A DNA stretch of 64,000 nucleotides from Micromonospora inyonensis (lineage in GTDB: Bacteria; Actinomycetota; Actinomycetes; Mycobacteriales; Micromonosporaceae). Shown here piece by piece: positions 25,427-33,829 of the stretch. The notes below the pieces were generated by a model. That model did no database searches. It saw only the letters and a list, made by a program, of their open reading frames with translations, and had not been told where the DNA came from. Within the stretch, counting starts at the first letter, position 1. Each line of letters opens with the position of its first letter. Both the position numbers and the translations under genes were made by a program. The DNA lies in contig NZ_FMHU01000002.1 of NCBI RefSeq assembly GCF_900091415.1, positions 2,976,001 through 3,040,000 on the forward strand, read 5' to 3'.

Positions 25427-27943
25427 GTGCTCCGCGACGTACCCCTCGAACTGCCGGTCCGGCCGGTCCTGCCCGCGCTGACCACGGCCCTGCGCGGCGC
25501 GGGCACCGCCGTCCTGGTCGCACCGCCCGGTACCGGGAAGACCACCCTGACACCGCTGGCGGTGGCCGACGAGCTCGACGGTCGGGTGCTGATCGCCCAA
25601 CCACGCCGGGTCGCCGCCCGGGCCGCCGCGCACCGGATCGCGGCACTGCTCGGTGAGCGGGTCGGCGACCGCGTCGGGTACGCCGTCCGGGGCGACCGGC
25701 GCACCGGCCCGGCCACCCGGATCGAAGTGGTCACCACCGGACTGCTGGTCCGCCGCCTGCACCACGACCCGGAGCTGCCGGGCGTATCGGCGGTGCTGCT
25801 GGACGAGTGCCACGAGCGGCACCTCGACGCCGACCTGGCCCTCGCCTTCGCCGTGGAGGCCCGGTCCGCGCTCCGCCCCGACCTGTGGCTGCTGGCCATG
25901 TCGGCCACCGCCGAGGCGGACCGGTTCGCCGACCTGCTCGGTGGAGCGACGCCCGCACCGGTCGTCCGGGCCGAGGCGGCGCTGCACCCGGTCACCCGTA
26001 TCTGGGCGCCCCCACCCCGGCCGGTCGTCGGTTACCGGGGCAACCGCGTCGATCCCGCGCTGCTCGACCACGTGGCGGCGACGGTCCGCCGGGCACTGGC
26101 CGAACAGGACGGCGACGTCCTGGTCTTCCTGCCCGGCACCGGGGAGATCACCGGGGTCGGCGCCCGCCTGGCGGACCTGCGCGACCGGGTCGCCCTGGTC
26201 CCGCTGCACGGCCGGCAGCGCGGCACCGAGCAGGACGCCGCGCTGCGCCCGGCCGACCGGCGACGGGTCGTGCTGGCCACCACCGTGGCGGAGAGCAGCC
26301 TCACCGTGCCCGGTGTCCGGGTGGTGGTCGACGCCGGGCTGAGCCGGGTCGCCCGGACCGACCTGGCCCGAGGGCTGGGCGCGCTGGTCACCGTGCCGGT
26401 CTCCCGCGCCGCCGCGACCCAGCGGGCCGGCCGGGCCGGTCGGGAGGCCCCGGGACACGTCTACCGCTGCTGGTCCCCGGCCACCCACGAGCGGCTCGCC
26501 GCCCAGCCGGAGCCGGAGATCGCCACCACCGACCTGACCGGATTCGCCCTGGAACTGGCGGCGTGGGGACGGCCGGACGGCTCCGGCCTCGCACTGCCCG
26601 ACCCGCCTCCGGCGGCGGCGATGACGGTGGCCCGACAGACCCTCGGCACGCTCGGCGCGGTCGACGCCGAGGGCCGGATCACCGGACGGGGCCGGGCGAT
26701 CGCGGCGACCGGTGTCCATCCCCGGCTGGGCCGGGCGCTGCTCGACGGGGCGGTACGGGTCGGCACGGACCGCGCCGCCGAGGTGGTGGCCCTGCTCAGC
26801 GAGGAGTTCGGCCCGGGCGACGACTTGGCGGCGACCTGGCGCCGGCTGCGCGCCGGCACCGACCCCGCCGCCACCGCGCGCTGGCGGACCGAGGTACGCC
26901 GGCTCCGCGCGGCCCTGTCCCGGGACCCGGACGACGCACCGGCGGGTACACCCGGCTCGGTTCCCGACGACCTGGCGGTCGGGCTGGTGGTCGGACTCGC
27001 CCATCCCGAGCGGCTGGCCCGGGTCCGGCGGCCGGGCGGCCCGGCGTACCTGATGGCCGGCGGGACCGCCGCGGAGCTGACGCCCGGGTCGGCGCTGGCC
27101 GGCTGCGACTGGCTCGCCGTGGCGGTGGCCGACCGCTCCCCCGGCGCCCCGGCCGCCCGGATCCGCGCCGCCGCCGCGCTCGACGAGGCGACCGCCCGGG
27201 AGGCGGGCGCGGCGCTGCTGTGTGCGGAGCGCCAGGTCGCCTGGTCGGGCGGGGACGTGCTGGCCCGGGAGCTGACCCGGCTTGGCGCGATCGAGCTGGT
27301 CGAGCGGCCGCTGTCCCGGCCGGACCCGGACGCGGTGGGCGAGGCGCTCCTGTCCGGCCTGCGCCGGGACGGGCTCGCCCTGCTCGACTGGACCCCGGCG
27401 GCCCGGTCGCTGCGGGACCGGCTGGCGTTCTGCCGGCACGCGCTCGGCGACGTCTGGCCCGCGGTCGACGACGACGCCCTGCTCAGCACCGCCCCGGAGT
27501 GGCTCGGGCCGGAGCTCGCCCGGGCGCGCCGCCGCGCCGACCTGGCCAGGATCGACGTGTCCGGCGCGCTGCGCCGGCTGCTTCCCTGGCCGCAGGCCGC
27601 CCGCCTGGACGAGCTGGCTCCCGAGCGGATCGCCGTGCCGAGCGGCACCCGGGCCCGCGTCGGGTACGCCGACCCGACCGCCCCGGTGCTCGCCGTGAAG
27701 CTCCAGGAGACCTTCGGCTGGCAGCAGGTCCCCCGGATCGCCGACGGGCGGGTGCCGGTGCTGCTGCACCTGCTCTCCCCCGCCGGCCGGCCGGTGGCGG
27801 TCACCGCCGACCTCGCCTCGTTCTGGCGTGTCGGCTACCCGCAGGTGCGCGCGGAGCTGCGCGGGCGCTATCCGCGCCACTCGTGGCCGGAGGATCCCAC
27901 CACCGCCCCGCCGACCCGGCACACCACGAGCCGCCGTCGGTGA
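25427..27943 (+). CDS. hrpB: ATP-dependent helicase HrpB
   Basis: About 838 residues. Walker A is APPGTGKTT (about residue 37), motif II DECHERH, motif III MSATAEADRF and motif VI QRAGRAGR, followed by the winged-helix/ratchet region and the HrpB C-terminal domain (ending near RVGYPQVRAELRGRYPRHSWPEDP). This is a DEAH/RHA-type RNA helicase and HrpB has about this length; its cellular role in bacteria is poorly defined. The GTG at 25427 begins VLRDVPLELPVRPVLP, matching the family's N-terminus; a GTG at 25412 is possible. The distant relative HrpA lies at 50.7 kb. The stop codon sits inside a hairpin shared with the convergent phosphatase gene. Confidence 0.93.
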   Translation: MLRDVPLELPVRPVLPALTTALRGAGTAVLVAPPGTGKTTLTPLAVADELDGRVLIAQPRRVAARAAAHRIAALLGERVGDRVGYAVRGDRRTGPATRIEVVTTGLLVRRLHHDPELPGVSAVLLDECHERHLDADLALAFAVEARSALRPDLWLLAMSATAEADRFADLLGGATPAPVVRAEAALHPVTRIWAPPPRPVVGYRGNRVDPALLDHVAATVRRALAEQDGDVLVFLPGTGEITGVGARLADLRDRVALVPLHGRQRGTEQDAALRPADRRRVVLATTVAESSLTVPGVRVVVDAGLSRVARTDLARGLGALVTVPVSRAAATQRAGRAGREAPGHVYRCWSPATHERLAAQPEPEIATTDLTGFALELAAWGRPDGSGLALPDPPPAAAMTVARQTLGTLGAVDAEGRITGRGRAIAATGVHPRLGRALLDGAVRVGTDRAAEVVALLSEEFGPGDDLAATWRRLRAGTDPAATARWRTEVRRLRAALSRDPDDAPAGTPGSVPDDLAVGLVVGLAHPERLARVRRPGGPAYLMAGGTAAELTPGSALAGCDWLAVAVADRSPGAPAARIRAAAALDEATAREAGAALLCAERQVAWSGGDVLARELTRLGAIELVERPLSRPDPDAVGEALLSGLRRDGLALLDWTPAARSLRDRLAFCRHALGDVWPAVDDDALLSTAPEWLGPELARARRRADLARIDVSGALRRLLPWPQAARLDELAPERIAVPSGTRARVGYADPTAPVLAVKLQETFGWQQVPRIADGRVPVLLHLLSPAGRPVAVTADLASFWRVGYPQVRAELRGRYPRHSWPEDPTTAPPTRHTTSRRR

Positions 27944-27957
27944 CCGGCTCGTGGTGT
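27921..27957. terminator. Hairpin overlapping the hrpB stop codon
   Basis: A 12-bp perfect stem (27921-27932 with 27946-27957) and 13-base loop. It lies between the convergent hrpB and PP2C genes. Confidence 0.65.
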
Positions 27958-27980
27958 GGCCGGCGTGGGTCGACCGGCGG

Positions 27981-28709
27981 TCAGCCCTCGGCCAGCACGT
28001 CGGCGACCACCACGGTGACGTTGTCCGGCCCGCCCGCGCGCAGGGCCAGGTCGATCAACCGGCGGGCGCACTCCTCCCGGTCGGAGTAGCCGGCGAGCAC
28101 CTCCGCGAGTGTGTCCGGGCGGACCACGTTGGACAGTCCGTCGCTGCACAGCAGCCAGCGGTCCCCGGCCCAGGGCACCATGGTGGCGTAGGCCGGGGAG
28201 ACCTCGCCGCCCTGGAGGGCCTGGGTCACCACCGCCCGGCGCGGGTGGCTGCTGGCCTGCTCCGGTGTGATCAGCCCCTGGTCGACGAGCATCTGCACGA
28301 AGGTGTCGTCCCGGGTGATCTGCTTGAGCACTCCCTCGCGGAACAGATAGGCGCGAGAGTCACCGACGTGGGCCAGGGCCAGGCAGCTTCCGGTCCGGGC
28401 GAACAGCAGCGCGGTCAGCGTGGTGCCCATGCCCTGCCGCTCCGGGTCCTCCTCGACGGCCTGGCGGATCCGTCCGCTGGCCAGGTCGATGCCACCGCGC
28501 AACGCCGCCACCAGCGCGTCCTCCGGTGTCTCCGCGTCCAGCGGCACGATGGTCTGCATGGCTATGGAGCTGGCGAGGTCGCCGGCCGCCATCCCGCCCA
28601 TGCCGTCGGCGACGGCGACGAGCCAGGTGCCGGCGTGGAAGGCGTCCTGATTGCCGCTCCGGATCAGGCCACGGTCGGTCGCCCCCGTGGAACGCAGCTT
28701 CAGGGTCAT
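27981..28709 (-). CDS. PP2C-family Ser/Thr protein phosphatase
   Basis: A 242-residue soluble phosphatase. Metal-binding motifs of the PPM fold are present in order: RSGNQDAF, VADGMGGMAAGD, LAHVGDSRAYL, LLCSDGLSNVV and AGGPDNVTVVVADV. In actinobacteria such single-domain phosphatases reverse the action of PknA/PknB-type kinases on Ser/Thr-phosphorylated proteins; no kinase gene is in this window. The ATG at 28709 is where the conserved N-terminus begins (MTLKLRSTGATDRGLIRSGNQD), although its ribosome site is weak. It is divergent from the decayed cellulase gene. Confidence 0.92.
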   Translation of the reverse strand: MTLKLRSTGATDRGLIRSGNQDAFHAGTWLVAVADGMGGMAAGDLASSIAMQTIVPLDAETPEDALVAALRGGIDLASGRIRQAVEEDPERQGMGTTLTALLFARTGSCLALAHVGDSRAYLFREGVLKQITRDDTFVQMLVDQGLITPEQASSHPRRAVVTQALQGGEVSPAYATMVPWAGDRWLLCSDGLSNVVRPDTLAEVLAGYSDREECARRLIDLALRAGGPDNVTVVVADVLAEG

Positions 28710-28866
28710 GGGACGCAGCCTGCCAGGAGGAGGGCGGGTTGTCTCTAGTAGATCACCGTTGGCGGGGCGTGGCGCGGCGAATCTCACTCTCCGCGCCCGG
28801 GTCAAGACCCTATCCAGAACTGTCGATTGACAGGCCGGTCACACCCTGGAAACATCGAGCACCACC

Positions 28867-28880
28867 TGGGAGCGCTCCCA
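28867..28880. promoter_or_regulatory. CebR-type operator (cellulose/cello-oligosaccharide control)
   Basis: TGGGAGCGCTCCCA is a perfect 14-bp palindrome identical to the known CebR box of Streptomyces cellulolytic genes. It lies 31 bases upstream of the GTG of the GH9 gene. CebR is a LacI-family repressor released by cello-oligosaccharides. Confidence 0.85.
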
Positions 28881-28910
28881 ATTTCTCGATCGTCCCCGGA
28901 AGGAACCGTC

Positions 28911-30550
28911 GTGACGTCACCCCCACACCGTCGACGCCGCCTCGCGCTACTCGCCGCGGCGACCTCCCTCGCCCTGACCGGCACCCTCTCCCCCGCCGCC
29001 GCCCAGGCCGCCCCCGACGAGGAGCCCCCGGAGCAGATCCGCAACGGCGACTTCAGCACCGGCACCTCCCCCTGGTTCTCCTACGGCACCGGCGACCTGA
29101 CCAACCCCGACGGGCGGTTGTGCACCACGGTCACCGGCGGGCTGGCCAACCCGTGGGACGCCGGCATCGGGCAGGACGGCATCCCGCTGGCGGCCGGCGC
29201 GTCGTACACCCTCGCCTTCGACGCCACCGCCACCCCCGGGGCCAGCCTCAAGGCGGTACTCCAGCTCGGCAGCGCCCCGTACACCACGTACGCCAGCGTG
29301 GACGCCACGGCGGGCACGACCCCGCAGCGCACCGAGCACACCTTCACCGCCCCGGCCGACGACTCCCGGGCGCAGATCATCTTCCAGGTCGGGGGAAGCC
29401 CGGCCGACCAGACCTTCTGCCTGGACGACGTCTCGCTGCGCGGCGGCGAGCCGGTCCCGCCGTACGAGCCGGACACCGGCCCGAGAGTCCGGGTCAACCA
29501 GGTCGGTTACCTGACCGCCGGACCAAAGAACGCCACCGTGGTCACCGAGGCCACCGACCCGCTGACCTGCCCGCCTCGCCGCACCAAACCGCCGACGTGT
29601 TCGAGCCGCGTGGCTTCAGCTGGCAGGGAGGCCGCGCTGGGCCGCCTCGACCTGGCCACCGTGCCGAGCGGCCTGCCGGCCGCCGAACGCACCCGGATCC
29701 GCGCCTCGGTGACCGCCGCCGCCGACGCCCACCTGGCCGAGATCGCCCGGCAGGCCTACGGGCTGCCGATGCCCGGCGACGCGGGCAGCTACTTCTGGGG
29801 CGGCAACGGCAACCTCATCAACAACGCGGTCGTGCTGGCCACGGCCTTCGACCTGACCGGCGACGTGAGGTACCGGGACGGGGCGGTGCAGGCGATGGAC
29901 TACATCCTCGGCCGCAACGCGCTGAACATCTCGTACGTGACCGGGTGGGGCGAGCACGCGGCGGAGAACCAGCACAGCCGGATCTTCGCCAACCAGTTGG
30001 ACCCGGACCTCCCCAAGCCGCCCGCCGGGTCGATCGCGGGCGGACCGAACGCCGCCCTCCAGGACCCCTTCGCCGAGCAGCTCCTCGCCGGCTGCAAGCC
30101 GATGTTCTGCTTCGTCGACGACATCAACTCGTACTCCACCAACGAGGTGGCGGTCAACTGGAACTCGGCGCTGGCCTGGATCTCGTCCTTCCTGGCCGAC
30201 CAGGGTGAGGCCGGGGCGATCCCCCCGTCGGGCTGTGCGGTCCAGTACGTCAACCACGGCTCCTGGCCCGGTGGCTTCACCGGCCAGGTGACGATCCGCA
30301 ACACCAGCCCGAAGAATATCGACGGCTGGACCACCCGCTTCGCGATCACCGGCGACCAGAAGGTTCGCGAGGGTTGGCTGGCGACGGTGACCCAGTCCGG
30401 GGCGACGGTCACGCGAAGAACGAGTCGTACAACGCGAAGATCGCTCCCGGCGGGACGGTGACCTTCGGGTTCAACGCACTCACCGTCGGCGGGACCAACC
30501 CGGCACCGGGTCTGGTCACGGTCAACGGGGTGGCCTGCTCCCTCTCCTGA
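28911..30550 (+). pseudogene. Secreted GH9 cellulase, inactivated by internal deletion and frameshift
   Basis: Starts at GTG 28911 (GGAAGGA six bases upstream) with a signal peptide, then a CBM4/9-like domain (NGDFSTGTSPWFSYGTGDL..., 29030-29455) and the first strands of the GH9 Ig-like domain (VRVNQVGYLTAGPKNATVVTEATDPLT). At about 29560-29640 the sequence jumps into the C-terminal part of the GH9 barrel (YFWGGNGNLINNAVVLATAFDLTGD...YILGRNALN...GWGEHAAENQHSR...DDINSYSTNEVAVNWNSALAW). Most of the catalytic domain is missing, including the DAGDxGKY-type segment with the catalytic base. A cellulose-binding CBM2 follows (CAVQYVNHGSWPGGFTGQVTIRN). At about 30412 a single-base loss shifts the frame; the true CBM2 ending (GGTVTFGFNALT...GVACSLS) continues in another frame to TGA 30548-30550. 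Binding domains may persist, but no cellulase activity is expected. Confidence 0.88.
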
Positions 30551-30571
30551 CACCACCCGTCCCCACCCGAC

Positions 30572-30605
30572 GACAGGGGCCTCCCGCATCCGGGAGGCCC
30601 CTGTC
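30572..30605 (+). terminator. Terminator after the cellulase remnant
   Basis: A 15-bp perfect stem (30572-30586 with 30591-30605) and 4-base loop begin 21 bases after the ancestral stop. Confidence 0.8.
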
Positions 30606-30658
30606 CCCTACGCCGACGCGGCAACCCGGTCGCGGCACGGGTTGTCGCGGCGTCGTGC

Positions 30659-30716
30659 TGGTTGCAGGGGCCCCATGCTCGACAAAAAGCGGTAACAGGG
30701 GACCCCTCCTACCACC
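30659..30716 (-). repeat. Hairpin repeat element, copy 2
   Basis: Left arm GGTTGCAGGGGCCCC, right arm GGGGACCCCTCCTACCACC, with loop CTCGACAAAAAGCGGTAAC. The loop read on the minus strand (TTACCGCTTTTTGTCGAG) matches other copies. It occupies the gap between the cellulase terminator and the stop of the protease gene. Confidence 0.8.
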
Positions 30717-31925
30717 TCAGACCGGCAGGCCGCCGACCTGGGTGTTGATCCAGGTGCGGATCGAGGGCAGGTCGCCGTAGATGGACGGACCGGTGGCGCA
30801 GGTCGAGCTGCCGTTGCCGGCGCGGCTGGTGGCGCCGATCAGGTTCCACACACCGTTGATCTTGCGCACCTGCGGGCCGCCCGAGTCGCCGTAGCAAGCG
30901 CCCGCGTTGCCGTTGGTGTTGTTGGTGCAGATCTCGTACGGGCCGTTGATGCCGAGGCAGCGGCTGTCGGACACGATCGAGGTGTCCAGCTCGTGCGCGA
31001 TGGTCGGGGCGGAACCGCAGCCCCGGGTCGGGCAGGTCTGGCCCCAACCGATGATCCGGGTGGCGGTGCCGACCGCGCCGGAGGTGGTCGGGATGGGTGC
31101 CGGGGCGTAGCTGACCGAGCTGGAGAGCTGGAAGAGCTTCACGTCGATCGTCGGGTGGTTGACCGCCCGGCTCACGCCGACGACGGTGCCGCCGCTGGTG
31201 CGGTTGACGCTGCCCACCCGAACCGAGGACGGCGTGGAGCAGTGCTTCGCGGTGACCACCCAGTTCGACTTGATCAGCGTGCCGGTGCAGCCGGAGGTGT
31301 AGACCATCCACGGGTAGTTCTCAGTGGCCGGCTGGCCGTTGACGACCAACGGCGAGATGTCGCCCTCGCCCTCCTCGTTCCACACGTGGGCGCCGAGGGC
31401 GGCCGAGCTGATCGCGAGGCTACCGGCGAACAGCGAGTTGACCTGGGCGGCTTCGGTGGAGTTCGGGTAGGCGTTGGTGCAGGAGATCGGGGCGCTGCTG
31501 CCGGACATCAGGTCGGAGCAGAGGCCGGTGCGTCGATCGGGCAGGCCGAGGATGTGGCCGAACTCGTGGGCGGCGATCCGGGTCCGGTCGTACCCCTCGT
31601 TGACCGCCTGCCAGCCCATGTAGATCGTGCCCCGTCCGAGCCCGGTCACGTACGCGCGGGGCCAGCCGGTGTCCACCCGGATGGTGACGGTGGCCGGGCT
31701 GCCCGCCTGGAGCCGGACGTTGGTGACCCGGCTGTTCCAGATCGCGGCGGCCTGGTCGAAGTTGGTCTTGAACTCACCGGCCCGGCTCGCGTCGTAGTAG
31801 ACGGTCCGGACGGTGGCGCCCACGTCCGCGCCGGCCGGCGTGCCGGTTGCGGCCTGCACGCCGACGAGGGACAGGGCGAGCGCGAGCGTGGCGCCCGCCG
31901 CCCGGGACAGTTTCCGTATGAACAT
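30717..31925 (-). CDS. Secreted fusion of snapalysin-type metalloprotease and trypsin-like serine protease
   Basis: A 402-residue protein with a signal peptide (MFIRKLSRAAGATLALALSLVG...). Residues about 40-190 match the M7 snapalysin family: VRTVYYDASRAGEF near the start, the zinc motif HEFGHILGLPD (His at about residue 120) and the Met-turn LCSDLMSGSS. Residues about 205-402 match chymotrypsin-fold S1 peptidases: CTGTLIKSNWVVTAKHC with the catalytic His, IDVKLFQL with the Asp, and ACYGDSGGP with the Ser (about residue 348). Paired cysteines fit an exported protein. Snapalysins are normally short standalone proteins and S1 proteases normally carry a propeptide, so here the metalloprotease occupies the pro-region position. 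GGGAG lies six bases before the ATG at 31925. Nutrient scavenging or developmental proteolysis are plausible roles. Confidence 0.88.
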   Translation of the reverse strand: MFIRKLSRAAGATLALALSLVGVQAATGTPAGADVGATVRTVYYDASRAGEFKTNFDQAAAIWNSRVTNVRLQAGSPATVTIRVDTGWPRAYVTGLGRGTIYMGWQAVNEGYDRTRIAAHEFGHILGLPDRRTGLCSDLMSGSSAPISCTNAYPNSTEAAQVNSLFAGSLAISSAALGAHVWNEEGEGDISPLVVNGQPATENYPWMVYTSGCTGTLIKSNWVVTAKHCSTPSSVRVGSVNRTSGGTVVGVSRAVNHPTIDVKLFQLSSSVSYAPAPIPTTSGAVGTATRIIGWGQTCPTRGCGSAPTIAHELDTSIVSDSRCLGINGPYEICTNNTNGNAGACYGDSGGPQVRKINGVWNLIGATSRAGNGSSTCATGPSIYGDLPSIRTWINTQVGGLPV

Positions 31926-32079
31926 CGACCACTCCCTGTGTGCCACGGCGGCAGCGCCGCCGACATTGAGTCACGTCGATTTTACGGCTCGTCGCAACAT
32001 GGACACACATCGTGATTGGGTCATACGTTCCGCCGGTCCCGGTCGACATCGAGCCGCGCAGATCACCCACCATGCGGAC

Positions 32080-32646
32080 ATGACCGATCGCGACCCGCTC
32101 ACCATCAGACCGGGCACCGCGGCGGACGCCGCGGCCGTCCTACGTCTGCTCGACACCGCCACCGCCTGGCTGACCGCCCGGGGCTGCACCGGCCAGTGGG
32201 GCAGCGCACCGGCCTCGACCGACCCGCACCGGATCGCGCAGGCCCGGGCGTACGCGGGCAGCGGTGGACTGTGGCTCGCCATGCTCGACGGGCAAGCGGT
32301 CGGCGCACTCGCCGTCGGGCGGGCCACCAAGGAGATCCCACCGGCCGACGAGCCCGAGCTGTACGTCAACCTGCTGGTCACCGACCGCGCGTACGCGGGC
32401 AGGGGGATCGGGGGGCGACTGCTGGCGTACGCCGCGGAACTGGCCCGCGACGCCGGGGTGGCCCTGCTCCGGGTGGACTGCTACGCCGGGGACGACCGGG
32501 CCCTGGTGCGCTTCTACGAGCGGCAGGGCTTCACCCCGACCGAAGCGTTCACCGTCGACCGGCCCGGCCGGGAGCCCTGGCCCGGCCAGGTGCTCGCCCG
32601 ACGGCTGGACCGCCGCTGCGCGCCCTCGACGCCCACCCCGCCCTGA
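32080..32646 (+). CDS. GNAT-family N-acetyltransferase
   Basis: A 188-residue protein. The acetyl-CoA-binding motif A is LYVNLLVTDRAYAGRGIGGRLLAYAAELA, containing the RGxGxx(L) loop, followed by a VALLRVDCYAGDDRALVRFYERQGF motif B typical of GNAT enzymes. It transfers an acetyl group from acetyl-CoA to an unknown amine. The ATG at 32080 starts the fold (LTIRPGTAADAAAVLRLLD); no strong ribosome site precedes it. It is divergent from the protease gene. Confidence 0.9.
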   Translation: MTDRDPLTIRPGTAADAAAVLRLLDTATAWLTARGCTGQWGSAPASTDPHRIAQARAYAGSGGLWLAMLDGQAVGALAVGRATKEIPPADEPELYVNLLVTDRAYAGRGIGGRLLAYAAELARDAGVALLRVDCYAGDDRALVRFYERQGFTPTEAFTVDRPGREPWPGQVLARRLDRRCAPSTPTPP

Positions 32647-32675
32647 TCCTCACCGGCCGGACCGGCCGATCTCTG

Positions 32676-33638
32676 TCAACGGGTCCGCAGCTTCGGCAGC
32701 ACCTCGGTGCCGAACACGTCAACGAACGGGCCCAGCTCCTGCCCGACGTGGTGCAGGAAGATCCGGTCGAAGCCGAGGTCGAGGTACTCCTCCAGCCAGC
32801 CGGTGTGCCGGCCGAGGTCGGCGGAGATGTTCACCACCTGGCGCAGCCGCTCCATCGGCACCTGCGTGGAGATCACGTCGAAGTGCTCCACTGTCTCCAG
32901 GTCCCAGCAGACCGGTGGGGCGAAGACGTTGCTGCGCCACTGGTCGTACGCGATCCGCTCGGCCTCCGCCTGGTCCGTCGCCCAGCTCAGATGCACCTGG
33001 AGGCTCAGCGGTCCCCGGCCACCGGCGTCCCGGTAGGCGTCGATCATCGCCCGCAGGTGCGGCACCGGGGCGTTGACGGTGATCAGGCCGTCGGCCCACT
33101 CGGCGCACCAGCGGGCGGTGGCCACGCTGACCGCCGCGCCGACCAGGGCCGGGGGCTCGGCCGGTCTGCTCCACAGCTTCGCCCGGTCGACCCGGATCAG
33201 GCCGTCGTGACTGACCTCCTCGCCGGCCAGCAGCGCACGGATCACGTCCACGCACTCCCGCAGCCGCGCATTGCGGACGTCCTTGCGCGGCCAGGGGTCG
33301 CCGGTGATGTGCTCGTTGGCCGCCTCGCCGGTGCCGAGCGCCGCCCAGAACCGGCCCGGGTACATCGCCCCGAGGGTGCCGATCGCCTGCGCGATGATCG
33401 CCGGGTGGTAGCGCTGGCCCGGAGCGTTGACCACGCCGCACGGCAGCGTCGTGGCCTGGAGGGCAGCCCCGAGCCAGGACCAGGCGAAGGCGGACTGCCC
33501 CTGGCGCTCGCTCCACGGGGCGAAGTGGTCCGAGCACATGGCCGCGTCGAAGCCGGCCCGCTCGGCGTGGACCACCGACTCCAGCAGCGCGGCGGGGTGG
33601 ATCTGCTCGTGGGAGGCGTGCACGCCGAACACCGTCAT
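32676..33638 (-). CDS. LLM-class flavin-dependent oxidoreductase
   Basis: A 320-residue TIM-barrel protein of the luciferase-like monooxygenase superfamily: VVHAERAGFDAAMCSDHFAPWSERQGQSAFAWSWLGAALQAT, then TLGAMYPGRFWAALGTGEAANEHITGDPWP. The TGEAxNE segment matches the branch of F420/flavin oxidoreductases that includes glucose-6-phosphate dehydrogenase-like and TIGR03885-type proteins. The substrate is unknown. The ATG at 33638 begins right after a partial copy of the hairpin-repeat arm (33641-33655), which places repeat-derived sequence at its ribosome site. Confidence 0.88.
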   Translation of the reverse strand: MTVFGVHASHEQIHPAALLESVVHAERAGFDAAMCSDHFAPWSERQGQSAFAWSWLGAALQATTLPCGVVNAPGQRYHPAIIAQAIGTLGAMYPGRFWAALGTGEAANEHITGDPWPRKDVRNARLRECVDVIRALLAGEEVSHDGLIRVDRAKLWSRPAEPPALVGAAVSVATARWCAEWADGLITVNAPVPHLRAMIDAYRDAGGRGPLSLQVHLSWATDQAEAERIAYDQWRSNVFAPPVCWDLETVEHFDVISTQVPMERLRQVVNISADLGRHTGWLEEYLDLGFDRIFLHHVGQELGPFVDVFGTEVLPKLRTR

Positions 33639-33690
33639 GCCAGGGACCCCTACCCAGAACCGCCGCCCGGCAATCGGCACCGCCCTTGGC

Positions 33691-33744
33691 GGTAGCAGGG
33701 GTCCCCTGCAGCGCAAAAAGCAACTGCAGGGGACCCCTGCTACC
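33691..33744 (-). repeat. Hairpin repeat element, copy 3
   Basis: Near-perfect inverted repeat: GGTAGCAGGGGTCCCCTGCA (33691-33710) pairs with TGCAGGGGACCCCTGCTACC (33725-33744) around a loop with a run of five A. It lies between the LLM oxidoreductase and aldehyde dehydrogenase genes. A stray half-arm, CAGGGACCCCTACC, occurs at about 33641. Confidence 0.85.
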
Positions 33745-33751
33745 ACCTCAC

Positions 33752-33828
33752 CCCGGCGCAGCATCCCGGCGGAGCAGCACACCCGGCGGAGCAGCATCCC
33801 GGCGGAGCAGCACACCCGGGCGGAGGAG
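33752..33828 (+). repeat. 16-17 bp tandem array beside hairpin copy 3
   Basis: The unit CCCGGCGGAGCAGCA plus T or CA occurs three times (33765-33814), flanked by two degenerate copies at 33752 and 33815. The array begins 7 bases after the hairpin and ends at the stop codon of the aldehyde dehydrogenase gene. Confidence 0.8.
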
Positions 33829-33829
33829 T

